Shown: positions 1 to 8,385 of the stretch, piece by piece | How the letters are laid out: each line of letters opens with the position of its first letter | Position numbering within the stretch: the first letter of the stretch is position 1 | Source of the DNA: G965199725 sp965199725 | GTDB taxonomy: Bacteria; Pseudomonadota; Gammaproteobacteria; Nitrosococcales; Methylophagaceae | Length of the DNA: 64,000 nt | Assembly: GCA_965199725.1 (NCBI GenBank) | Contig: OZ241321.1 | Location: 1,364,001 to 1,428,000 of the forward strand | Direction: 5' to 3' | Notes under the pieces: generated by a model | Seen by the model: only the letters and a program-made list of their open reading frames with translations | Told to the model about the DNA's origin: nothing | Database searches by the model: none | Program-made: the position numbers and the translations under genes

Positions 1-1971
1 GGTGAGATGGATGAGCCAGAATCCCTAGGAGCGCTTACTCTGGCTGGTCGCGAAAAATTAGATAATCTTATTTTTGTTGTTAACTGTAATTTGCAACGCT
101 TAGATGGACCAGTGCGAGGAAATGGCAAGGTCATTCAAGAGCTGGAGGGTATTTTTCGTGGTGCTGGCTGGCATGTTATTAAGGTTATATGGGGATCAGA
201 ATGGGATCAGTTATTAGCCAGAGATAAGCATGGTCTTTTGCTGAAACGCATGGAAGAAGTGGTGGATGGTGAGTACCAAAACTATAAATCCAAAGATGGC
301 GCATTCGTACGCCAGCATTTTTTTGGCAAATACCCAGAACTGCTTAGCATGGTCGCGGATATGACCGATCAGGATATCTGGCGATTAAGTCGCGGTGGTC
401 ATGATCCAAGAAAGGTTTATGCAGCCTATAGGCATGCGCTTGACCACGTCGGTGAACCGACGGTTATTTTAGCAAAAACCATCAAGGGATACGGTATGGG
501 CGAAGCCGGTGAAGCTCAGAATACTACCCATTCACAGAAGAGCATGGGCGTTGAACACATGAAGGTATTTCGTGACCGGTTTAATATCCCGCTGTCTGAT
601 ACGGAAGTTGAGGCAATTTCATTTGTTACACTCGCTGAAGACAGTAAAGAGAAGGAATACTTGCTAAGCCGTCGTGAGGCGCTGGGCGGCTTTTTGCCTA
701 AACGTAATCATGATGCACCACCATTGAATATACCTGATCTGGATATTTTTGATGCCATGTTGAAATCAACAGGTGAGAGAAAAATCTCCACTACGATGGC
801 GTTCGTACGCATTTTGACTGCGTTAATCAGAGATAAAACCATAGGTCAAAATGTTGTTCCTATTGTCCCTGACGAGGCACGGACTTTTGGTATGGAAGGC
901 CTGTTCCGTTCATTTGGTATTTATTCATCATCAGGCCAGTTGTATGAACCTGAAGATTCTGGCAAGGTCATGTGGTACCGAGAAGATACCAGAGGCCAGA
1001 TTTTGCAGGAAGGCATTAACGAAGCTGGGGCAATGGCAGAATGGGTATCAGCCGCAACCGCTTATTCAAATCATCAGGTTAACATGGTGCCATTTTACAT
1101 TTATTACTCCATGTTCGGTTTTCAGCGTATTGGTGATTTAGCATGGATGGCTGGTGATATTCAGGCAAAAGGGTTTTTGATTGGGGCAACGGCAGGACGT
1201 ACATCACTTAATGGTGAAGGTTTGCAGCACCAGGATGGTCATGGTCTGATTCAGGCGAGCACCATTCCAAATTGTATCAGCTATGATCCTGCCTATGCTT
1301 ATGAAATGGCGGTGATTATTCATGATGGTCTGCGCCGCATGTATCAAGAGCAGGAAAGTGTATTTTATTACATTACTGCAATGAATGAAAATTATACCCA
1401 TCCTGATATGCCTGAAGGAGCAGAGTCAGGTATTCTTAAAGGTATGTATCAGCTTAAGGCAGGCGGTAGAAACAAATTACAAGCGCAGCTTTTAGGTAGT
1501 GGCACCATCCTACGTGAAATTGAAGCGGCTGCCAGCTTGTTAGAAGAAGACTGGCAGGTGTCAGCAACGGTGTGGAGCGTTACCAGTATTAATGAGCTGG
1601 CACGTGATGGTCGTGCCACTGACAGATACAATCGCCTGCATCCTAGCGCCAAGAAAAAACATAGCTATGTTGAGAAGTGTTTAGGCGATAAGCCTGGCGT
1701 GGTGATTGCAGCGACAGATTATATCAGTCTCTACGCTGAGCAGATTCGCCCCTGGATTGAATCAGCATACACTGTGCTGGGTACTGAAGGTTTTGGTCGA
1801 TCTGACACGCGTGAAAAGCTACGTAGTTTTTTTGAAGTTGATCGTTATCATGTGATTGTTACTACCTTAAATGCACTTGCTGATGAAGGTCATTTAGATC
1901 ATGAGATGGTAAACAAGGCAATTGAGAAGTACGCTATAGATGTTGATACATTAAATCCGCTTAAGGCTTAA
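1..1971 (+). CDS. aceE: Pyruvate dehydrogenase E1 component, 5' end outside window
   Basis: This is the decarboxylating, thiamine-diphosphate-dependent E1 subunit of the cytosolic pyruvate dehydrogenase complex. It converts pyruvate to CO2 and passes the acetyl group to lipoyl-E2. The reading frame is open from base 1 and gives the last 656 residues of a protein that is about 890 residues in E. coli. It enters inside the ThDP-binding motif (GEMDEPES, then NCNLQRLDGPV). Further family blocks are visible: KSKDGAFVRQHFFGKYPE, AKTIKGYGMGEAGE and LNGEGLQHQDGH. The ATG at base 7 is internal and is not the true start. Only 3 bases separate its stop from aceF, so the genes form an operon aceE-aceF-lpd. 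This is the homodimeric E1 type found in proteobacteria, not the alpha/beta type. Assignment is secure. Confidence 0.97.
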   Translation, partial: GEMDEPESLGALTLAGREKLDNLIFVVNCNLQRLDGPVRGNGKVIQELEGIFRGAGWHVIKVIWGSEWDQLLARDKHGLLLKRMEEVVDGEYQNYKSKDGAFVRQHFFGKYPELLSMVADMTDQDIWRLSRGGHDPRKVYAAYRHALDHVGEPTVILAKTIKGYGMGEAGEAQNTTHSQKSMGVEHMKVFRDRFNIPLSDTEVEAISFVTLAEDSKEKEYLLSRREALGGFLPKRNHDAPPLNIPDLDIFDAMLKSTGERKISTTMAFVRILTALIRDKTIGQNVVPIVPDEARTFGMEGLFRSFGIYSSSGQLYEPEDSGKVMWYREDTRGQILQEGINEAGAMAEWVSAATAYSNHQVNMVPFYIYYSMFGFQRIGDLAWMAGDIQAKGFLIGATAGRTSLNGEGLQHQDGHGLIQASTIPNCISYDPAYAYEMAVIIHDGLRRMYQEQESVFYYITAMNENYTHPDMPEGAESGILKGMYQLKAGGRNKLQAQLLGSGTILREIEAAASLLEEDWQVSATVWSVTSINELARDGRATDRYNRLHPSAKKKHSYVEKCLGDKPGVVIAATDYISLYAEQIRPWIESAYTVLGTEGFGRSDTREKLRSFFEVDRYHVIVTTLNALADEGHLDHEMVNKAIEKYAIDVDTLNPLKA

Positions 1972-1974
1972 GGA

Positions 1975-3273
1975 ATGACAGAATTAACGGCGATAATGGT
2001 ACCTGATATTGGTGATTTTGATGAAATAGAAATCATTGATGTGCTGGTGTCGGTCGGTGATACTATAGTAGAAAGTCAGGATCTGATTACTCTGGAATCA
2101 GATAAGGCAGCGATGGAGATTCCATCAACACACGCTGGGGTGATACGAGAATTAAAAGTCACAATCGGCGATAAAGTAAAGCAAGGTTCGGTTATTGCTA
2201 TGATTGAATTAACCAATACAATTCAGGCTATGCCGCTTGCATCGCATGTTGAAGCTGAACCAGAAGTAGGCCCTGTCAGGCCTGTAAAAACTGAGCAGAG
2301 TACAACAACAGCAGTTATTCAATCGGTATCACTACCACAAAATGTTATTCCTGTCTCGGATAACGCAGATAATAAGTCAAGCAAGACACATGTTCATGCA
2401 TCACCTTCAGTTCGCCAGTTTGCCCGTGAGTTAGGCGTGAATTTAAGCTTGATACCTGGGTCGGGACTAAAGGGACGCATTACTAAACAGGATGTGCAAT
2501 ACTTTGTTAAACAACAATTAGGTGCACCTGCTAATAGTATGGAATCGGCTATTCCCACTGTTGATTTTGCCAAATTTGGCGATACTGATACCACTGAACT
2601 GACGCGGATTAAGAAAATATCAGGCAAACATTTACATGCCTGCTGGTTAAATATTCCTCATGTTACTCAGTTTGATGAAGCAGATATTACTGACATGGAA
2701 TCATTCAGGCAGGCAAATAAAGTAATGGCTGCTGAAAAGGGCATTAATTTAACACCGTTGGTATTTGTACTGAAAGTCGTTGTTGCCAGTTTAAAGATGT
2801 ATCCGGAATTTAATTCATCACTGAGCGACGATAAGCAAAATTTAATCATCAAGCAGTATTACAATATAGGAGTTGCCGTTGATACCCCCAATGGATTAAT
2901 GGTGCCCGTTATCAAGGATGTCGATCAAAAAGGCTTTTTGGTGCTGGCGAGCGAATTGGCTGAAATAAGTGCTAAAGCACGTGATGGTATTTTGACTGCT
3001 AAAGCATTACAGGGTGGTACATTTTCTATTTCCAGTTTAGGTGGTATTGGCGGCAGTTTTTTTACGCCAATTATCAATGCTCCAGAAGTGGCCATTTTAG
3101 GGCTAGGCAGGCATAACATGAAGCCAGTGTGGACTGGTGAAGAATTTGTGCCCAGATTAATGTTACCGCTGTCAGTTTCTTATGATCACCGGGTGATAGA
3201 TGGTGCTACTGGTGCAAGATTTATTACCTGCATCAGTCAAAAGTTAACTGATATCAGAAAGGTACTGTTATGA
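1975..3273 (+). CDS. aceF: Dihydrolipoamide acetyltransferase (E2) with a single lipoyl domain
   Basis: This is the E2 core of pyruvate dehydrogenase and transfers the acetyl group from lipoyl-lysine to CoA. Domain order is a lipoyl domain at about residues 5-79 (modified Lys44 in ESDKAAME), an Ala/Pro/Thr-poor linker, a peripheral-subunit-binding domain at about 141-178 (SPSVRQFARELGV), and the acetyltransferase domain ending with the catalytic DHRVIDG motif (His about 405). At 432 residues it carries one lipoyl domain, whereas E. coli AceF has three. The ATG follows the aceE stop by 3 bases, and the last codons overlap the lpd start as ATGA, suggesting translational coupling. Its lipoyl domain is strikingly similar to the one fused to the neighbouring E3. 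Confidence 0.96.
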   Translation: MTELTAIMVPDIGDFDEIEIIDVLVSVGDTIVESQDLITLESDKAAMEIPSTHAGVIRELKVTIGDKVKQGSVIAMIELTNTIQAMPLASHVEAEPEVGPVRPVKTEQSTTTAVIQSVSLPQNVIPVSDNADNKSSKTHVHASPSVRQFARELGVNLSLIPGSGLKGRITKQDVQYFVKQQLGAPANSMESAIPTVDFAKFGDTDTTELTRIKKISGKHLHACWLNIPHVTQFDEADITDMESFRQANKVMAAEKGINLTPLVFVLKVVVASLKMYPEFNSSLSDDKQNLIIKQYYNIGVAVDTPNGLMVPVIKDVDQKGFLVLASELAEISAKARDGILTAKALQGGTFSISSLGGIGGSFFTPIINAPEVAILGLGRHNMKPVWTGEEFVPRLMLPLSVSYDHRVIDGATGARFITCISQKLTDIRKVLL

Positions 3274-5021
3274 GCACAGTAGAGTTAGCAGTGCCTGATA
3301 TTGGTGATTTTGATGAAGTAGAGATCATTGATGTGCTGGTGTCAGTCGGCGATAAAATCACCATTAACCAGGATATTATTACGCTGGAATCTGATAAGGC
3401 AGCAATGGAAGTACCAAGCGATGTGGCTGGCACGGTGATTAAATTACATGTAGCTGTGGGGGATAAAGTAGCAGAAGGTAATGCTATTTTGACACTGGAG
3501 ACTGCTGCCAGTGAGAGGGCACCTAGCCCCCAGAATAAAACTAAAGTGCCAGTGGCCGCGTCAGATGCAGCCCACTTATCAGTGGCTAAAGATGATACAG
3601 GCATGCATGCAGATGTTGTTATATTAGGCTCAGGACCAGGTGGTTATACAGCAGCTTTTCGTGCTGCTGATTTAGGGCAGCGTGTCATTATGGTTGAGCG
3701 CCATGAGCGTATTGGTGGTGTGTGTCTGAATGTAGGCTGTATTCCATCAAAAGCGTTACTGCATGTTGCCCAAGTTATCAATGAAGTTGCTACTGTAGCT
3801 GATCATGGTGTTGTTTTTACCAGGCCTGACATTGATATTGGCAAAATTGCGCAATGGAAAAATGGTGTCGTTGCCAAGTTAACAGCCGGACTTTCAGTGC
3901 TGGCAACAAAGCGTAATGTTACTATTATAAGGGGTGAAGGCAAATTATCAGGCGACCATACTATGACGGTTACCACGCAAAAAGGTGATCAGGTTATTTC
4001 GTTTGATAACTGCATTATTGCTGCTGGTTCACGGGTGACTGAGATTCCAACGTTTCCAAACGATGATCCCCGCATGATGGATTCCACTGATGCGCTGGAT
4101 TTGGCAGATATACCGGCAAGGTTACTGGTGATAGGTGGCGGTATTATCGGTTTGGAAATGGCTACCGTTTATCATGCGCTGGGTGCGGGTATAACTATTG
4201 TTGAAATGCAGGATAGTTTGCTTCCTGGCACTGATAAGGATATTGTCAAACCATTACTGAAAAGAGTGCAGGCACAATATGATAATATTTATCTTGGTAC
4301 CAAAGTAGCCAATATTATTGCTAAAAAACAAGGACTTGAGGTTAAATTTGCTGGCAAAGATGCACCAGATACCGCTGTTTATGACAAAATTCTGGTAGCG
4401 GTTGGCAGATCACCCAATGGTAAATTGATTGGCGCTGAATCTGCCGGTGTTTATGTTAATGAGCGTGGTTTTATTGATGTCAATGAACATATGCAGACAA
4501 ATGTATCGCATATTTATGCGATTGGTGATATTGTTGGTCAGCCTATGTTAGCCCATAAAGCCGTGCATGAGGCAAAGGTGGCTGCCGAGGTGATTGCAGG
4601 CTTAAAATCAGCCTTTGACCCAATGACGATTCCATCGGTTGCCTATACCGATCCTGAGATTGCTTGGATGGGTATAACAGAATCAGAGGCAAGAGCCAAA
4701 AACATAGACTTTATCAAAGGCGCATTCCCTTGGACTGCCAGTGGTCGGAGCTTGAGTATGGGTCGTGATGAAGGCTTAAGCAAAGCATTATTTGATAGAG
4801 AAACGGGCAGGCTCATTGGTGCAGGCATTGTTGGTACGCATGCAGGTGAATTGATTGCTGAAGCTGTGTTAGCCCTAGAGATGGGCGCTGATGCTGACGA
4901 TATTGGGATGACAATTCATCCACATCCGACTTTGTCCGAAACGCTAATGTTTGCTGCTGAGATGGCTGAAGGTAATATTACTGACTTAATGCCGCCACGT
5001 CATACGCTACATTCTAAATAA
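3270..5021 (+). CDS. lpdA: Dihydrolipoamide dehydrogenase (E3) with N-terminal lipoyl domain
   Basis: This FAD flavoprotein reoxidises dihydrolipoamide with NAD+ in the pyruvate dehydrogenase complex. Residues 5-77 form a complete lipoyl domain with acceptor Lys43 (ESDKAAMEVP). A short linker leads to the E3 body at about residue 112, with the FAD dinucleotide motif GSGPGG (120-125), the redox-active disulfide Cys152/Cys157 in GGVCLNVGCIPS, a second dinucleotide fold (VIGGGIIGLEMA), and the C-terminal dimerisation domain with the active-site HPHPTLSE. It has 583 residues against about 475 for E. coli Lpd; the excess is the lipoyl domain. Lipoyl-E3 fusions are known, for example Neisseria P64k. 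It overlaps aceF by 4 bases and is the third gene of the operon. Confidence 0.96.
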   Translation: MSTVELAVPDIGDFDEVEIIDVLVSVGDKITINQDIITLESDKAAMEVPSDVAGTVIKLHVAVGDKVAEGNAILTLETAASERAPSPQNKTKVPVAASDAAHLSVAKDDTGMHADVVILGSGPGGYTAAFRAADLGQRVIMVERHERIGGVCLNVGCIPSKALLHVAQVINEVATVADHGVVFTRPDIDIGKIAQWKNGVVAKLTAGLSVLATKRNVTIIRGEGKLSGDHTMTVTTQKGDQVISFDNCIIAAGSRVTEIPTFPNDDPRMMDSTDALDLADIPARLLVIGGGIIGLEMATVYHALGAGITIVEMQDSLLPGTDKDIVKPLLKRVQAQYDNIYLGTKVANIIAKKQGLEVKFAGKDAPDTAVYDKILVAVGRSPNGKLIGAESAGVYVNERGFIDVNEHMQTNVSHIYAIGDIVGQPMLAHKAVHEAKVAAEVIAGLKSAFDPMTIPSVAYTDPEIAWMGITESEARAKNIDFIKGAFPWTASGRSLSMGRDEGLSKALFDRETGRLIGAGIVGTHAGELIAEAVLALEMGADADDIGMTIHPHPTLSETLMFAAEMAEGNITDLMPPRHTLHSK

Positions 5022-5043
5022 ACGATTTAAGGGAAAACAAACC

Positions 5044-6252
5044 ATGTCTGCGGTTAAAAAAGTGGTACTTGCTTATTCTGGTGGGTTAGATACCTCAGTT
5101 ATTTTAAGGTGGTTACAAGAGGTGTATCGCTGTGAGGTCATTACTTTTACTGCTGATATTGGTCAGGGAAAAGAGGTTGGCACTGCCCGCGAAAAAGCTC
5201 AGAAAATGGGTATTGAGCAGATTTATATTGAAGATTTACGCGAACAATTTGCGCGTGACTATGTGTTTCCAATGTTCAGGGCTAATACTGTTTATGAGGG
5301 CGAATATCTGTTAGGTACATCAATTGCAAGGCCGCTTATTGCCAAGCGTTTAGTTGGGATTGCTGCGGAGGCAGGTGCGCAGGCTATTGCGCATGGTGCA
5401 ACAGGTAAAGGTAACGATCAGGTGCGTTTTGAATTGGGTGCATATGCGCTAAATCCTGATATTAAAGTAATTGCTCCTTGGCGAGAGTGGGATTTGAATT
5501 CACGTCAGAAACTGCTGAATTATGCTGAAAAGTATGGTATTACCGTTGATATGAAACAGGGTAAGAAATCACCTTATTCAATGGATGCCAATTTGCTGCA
5601 TATTTCCTATGAAGGCGATATGCTTGAAGATCCATGGCATGAACCAGAAAAATCAATGTGGCGTTGGACTTCTGCACCAGAAAATGCACCAGATAATCCA
5701 GCTTATGTTGAGCTAAACTATGCACAGGGTGATATTGTCGCTATTGATGGTGTTTCTATGTCACCCATGCAGGTGATAACCTGCTTAAATAAACTGGGCA
5801 GTGAACATGGTATTGGTCGTCTAGATATTATTGAAAACCGCTATGTTGGCATGAAGTCACGTGGTTGTTATGAAACTCCGGCAGGTACTATTATGCTGCC
5901 TGCGCATCGGGCAATTGAATCAATGACGCTTGATCGTGAGGTAGCGCGCCTTAAAGATGATCTGATGCCGCGCTATGCCAGCCTTATCTATAACGGTTAT
6001 TGGTGGTCACCAGAGCGTGAGCTGTTGCAGACCATGATAGATAAATCGCAACAAAGGGTAAATGGCAAGGTTAGATTAAAGCTTTATAGGGGCAATGTGA
6101 CTGTTGTTGGTCGGCAATCTATGGATAGCTTGTTTGATAAGTCAATTGCTACCTTTGAAGATGATAAAGGGGCTTATTATCAAAAAGACGCTGAGGGCTT
6201 TATTAAATTGAACGCATTGCGCTTAAAAATAGCCGCTCGTCATAAAATATAA
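5044..6252 (+). CDS. argG: Argininosuccinate synthase
   Basis: This enzyme joins citrulline and aspartate using ATP in arginine biosynthesis. The N-terminal PP-loop AYSGGLDTSVI binds ATP, and HGATGKGNDQVRFELG and SMDANLLHISYEGD are family signatures. At 402 residues it belongs to the shorter, Bacillus/human-like class and not the about 447-residue E. coli class. The ATG is preceded by AAGGGA as ribosome binding site, 22 bases after lpd, so it may be co-transcribed with the pyruvate dehydrogenase genes, an unusual neighbour. It converges with the nitroreductase gene on the other strand, with a 25-base gap in which I see no strong terminator. Confidence 0.96.
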   Translation: MSAVKKVVLAYSGGLDTSVILRWLQEVYRCEVITFTADIGQGKEVGTAREKAQKMGIEQIYIEDLREQFARDYVFPMFRANTVYEGEYLLGTSIARPLIAKRLVGIAAEAGAQAIAHGATGKGNDQVRFELGAYALNPDIKVIAPWREWDLNSRQKLLNYAEKYGITVDMKQGKKSPYSMDANLLHISYEGDMLEDPWHEPEKSMWRWTSAPENAPDNPAYVELNYAQGDIVAIDGVSMSPMQVITCLNKLGSEHGIGRLDIIENRYVGMKSRGCYETPAGTIMLPAHRAIESMTLDREVARLKDDLMPRYASLIYNGYWWSPERELLQTMIDKSQQRVNGKVRLKLYRGNVTVVGRQSMDSLFDKSIATFEDDKGAYYQKDAEGFIKLNALRLKIAARHKI

Positions 6253-6277
6253 ACGTTTTTACTGGTTGGGCCTTAAG

Positions 6278-6880
6278 TCAGAAGCTGTCAGTTAAAAACA
6301 CCTCATCTAGCGGTAGTTGACCGGCTCTGGGGCGCACCTCTTTTCTTTTTTTGCCAATGGCAATCATCATGGTGATGATATGATCATGGGGTAGTTTGAT
6401 AATCCGCGCAACCTCATCAAAATCAAAGCCATCCATAGGGCAACTATCATAACCCATTTCTTTTGCCATCAGCATAATAGTCATGGCGGCAATACCAGCC
6501 GAACGAACGGCCTCATCCCGTTGTGCTTGATGATGATTAGTGTAGTAGTTCTCAATGGCCGGCAGCAAACGATCCTGTATCTCTTTTGGTGCATGACGCC
6601 AGTAGCGTTTGGGTTGTTTTTCCCAAGCGTTCAAGTCAGCACATAACACGATCAGTAATGATGAATCGATTACCTGCGCCTGCCCCCAACTAGCATCACG
6701 AATCTGTTGCCGTTTTTGTTTATCTGCTATTTGAATGAATCGCCAATGTTGTATATTAAATGCCGTTGGTGACAGGATGGCGTGTTGCATAAGTTCATTT
6801 ATTTCTGCTTCTGTCATTTGGTGACCGGCGTCAAAATGCTTGACTGAGCGACGGGCTTTAATAGCTTGCTTAACGTTCAT
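6278..6880 (-). CDS. Nitroreductase family FMN oxidoreductase
   Basis: This is a 200-residue member of the nitroreductase fold, which forms FMN-containing homodimers that reduce nitro compounds, quinones or flavins with NAD(P)H. The N-terminal RRSVKHFDAG is the FMN phosphate-binding signature, followed by LSPTAFNIQHWRFI and, near the C-terminus, GYDSCPMDGFD and IAIGKKRKEVRPR, typical of the family. The physiological substrate cannot be told from sequence. A good ribosome binding site (AGAGGTG) lies just upstream of the ATG. It is transcribed in the same direction as purB, 29 bases downstream of it, and could be read through from it. Confidence 0.88.
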   Translation of the reverse strand: MNVKQAIKARRSVKHFDAGHQMTEAEINELMQHAILSPTAFNIQHWRFIQIADKQKRQQIRDASWGQAQVIDSSLLIVLCADLNAWEKQPKRYWRHAPKEIQDRLLPAIENYYTNHHQAQRDEAVRSAGIAAMTIMLMAKEMGYDSCPMDGFDFDEVARIIKLPHDHIITMMIAIGKKRKEVRPRAGQLPLDEVFLTDSF

Positions 6881-6909
6881 AACACCTCTGATTATTTATA
6901 TTGCAAATG

Positions 6910-8277
6910 TTAACAGCGACGGGCCTGTTCGGCTGCGTTACCAATATAGCTTGCTGGTATAAGCTTATGCAAGCTAAGCTTGACCTCTTCCGGCAAGTCC
7001 GAATTATCAATAAAGGTAAGTAATATTGCTCTGGTCACGTGCTGGCCACGGGTTAGATTTTTTAGTTTTTCGTAAGCATCAGCAATACCATGGCGACGCA
7101 TCACTGTTTGTACAGGTTCAGCTAACACTTGCCAGTTTGCATCAAGATCAGCCATCATTAGCTCGGTATGCGGCTTTAATTTGCTAAGGCCCTGTAATAT
7201 GGCACTGTACGCCAAAACAGAGTGGGCAAAGCCAGTACCCAGATTACGCAATAAGGTGGAATCGGTAAGATCCCGTTGCCAGCGTGAGACAGGTAATTTT
7301 ATTGCCAGATGATCAAAGATAGCGTTAGCCAGCCCCAGGTTGCCTTCGGCATTCTCAAAGTCAATGGGGTTGACTTTATGAGGCATGGTTGATGAGCCTA
7401 TTTCATCTTTAGCAGCGTCCTGTTTGAAATAGCCGATGGCAATATATCCCCAGATATCGCGACATAAATCAATCAGGATGGTATTAAAGCGAATCATAGC
7501 GTGGAACAATGTTGCCATATAATCGTGTGGTTCAATCTGAGTGGTATATGGGTTACAATTAAGGCCAAGACTAGTGACAAAATCATTTGCCATTAAAGGC
7601 CAGTCAACATCAGAGTAGGCTATAAAATGGGCGTTGTAATTGCCAACGGCACCATTCATTTTTCCATAGAGAGGGGTAGTGGCAACATGGTCGCGTTGCA
7701 ATGTCAGGCGCCGCATTGTATTTGCTAGTTCTTTGCCCAGCGTTGTTGGCGAGGCTGGTTGGCCATGGGTGCGCGCTAACATGGCAATGTCAGCATAAGC
7801 AATCGCCTTTTGGCGTAACGTATCAATTAACTGATTCATGTCAGGCAAGATGATTTGTTCACGTGCTACTTTTAAGGTAAGCCCGTAAGCCAGATTGTTA
7901 ATGTCTTCAGATGTGCAGGCAAAATGGATAAACTCACTGATCCTGGTTAGTTCGTCATGCTGGTTAAGCTTGTCTTTGATAAAATACTCAACCGCTTTAA
8001 TATCATGGTTTGTCTGTCGCTCAATATTTTTAATGTCAGCGGCATCTTCTACCGAGAAATTGGCGACTATGTCAGTCAGAAACGTTTTGGCTTTAGCAGT
8101 TAATTCGCTTGCTTCTTTGATAGCAGGATTAGCAGTTAATGTATGCAACCAGCAAATCTCAACCTCAACTCGGGCACGCAATAAACCATATTCACTAAAA
8201 AAGGGACGCAATCTTTTGGTTTTATCAGCATAGCGTCCATCAATGGGTGATATCGCAGTAAGCGAGGTAAGGTCCAC
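6910..8277 (-). CDS. purB: Adenylosuccinate lyase
   Basis: This enzyme acts twice in purine synthesis, splitting fumarate from SAICAR and from adenylosuccinate. The fumarase/aspartase-superfamily signature GSSTMPHKVNP and the early block LTAISPIDGRYADK match the E. coli-type PurB. The frame is open further upstream to a TTG at 8307, but the conserved N-terminus VDLTSLTAISP begins at a GTG at 8277 with GGAGA about 5 bases before it. That start gives 455 residues, the usual length, and is my choice. It is divergent from acnB, with about 110 bases between the starts. In E. coli purB lies near mnmA; here mnmA is elsewhere in the window. Confidence 0.95.
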   Translation of the reverse strand: MDLTSLTAISPIDGRYADKTKRLRPFFSEYGLLRARVEVEICWLHTLTANPAIKEASELTAKAKTFLTDIVANFSVEDAADIKNIERQTNHDIKAVEYFIKDKLNQHDELTRISEFIHFACTSEDINNLAYGLTLKVAREQIILPDMNQLIDTLRQKAIAYADIAMLARTHGQPASPTTLGKELANTMRRLTLQRDHVATTPLYGKMNGAVGNYNAHFIAYSDVDWPLMANDFVTSLGLNCNPYTTQIEPHDYMATLFHAMIRFNTILIDLCRDIWGYIAIGYFKQDAAKDEIGSSTMPHKVNPIDFENAEGNLGLANAIFDHLAIKLPVSRWQRDLTDSTLLRNLGTGFAHSVLAYSAILQGLSKLKPHTELMMADLDANWQVLAEPVQTVMRRHGIADAYEKLKNLTRGQHVTRAILLTFIDNSDLPEEVKLSLHKLIPASYIGNAAEQARRC

Positions 8278-8385
8278 AAAGTCTCCAGCTAAATAACAAC
8301 TTGTCAAACAGTCGATTATAGCAGATATACACCTTACTGCTTTAGGGTATGTTAAAATAGTAATTCAGTTGCTAAAGTAACCTCT

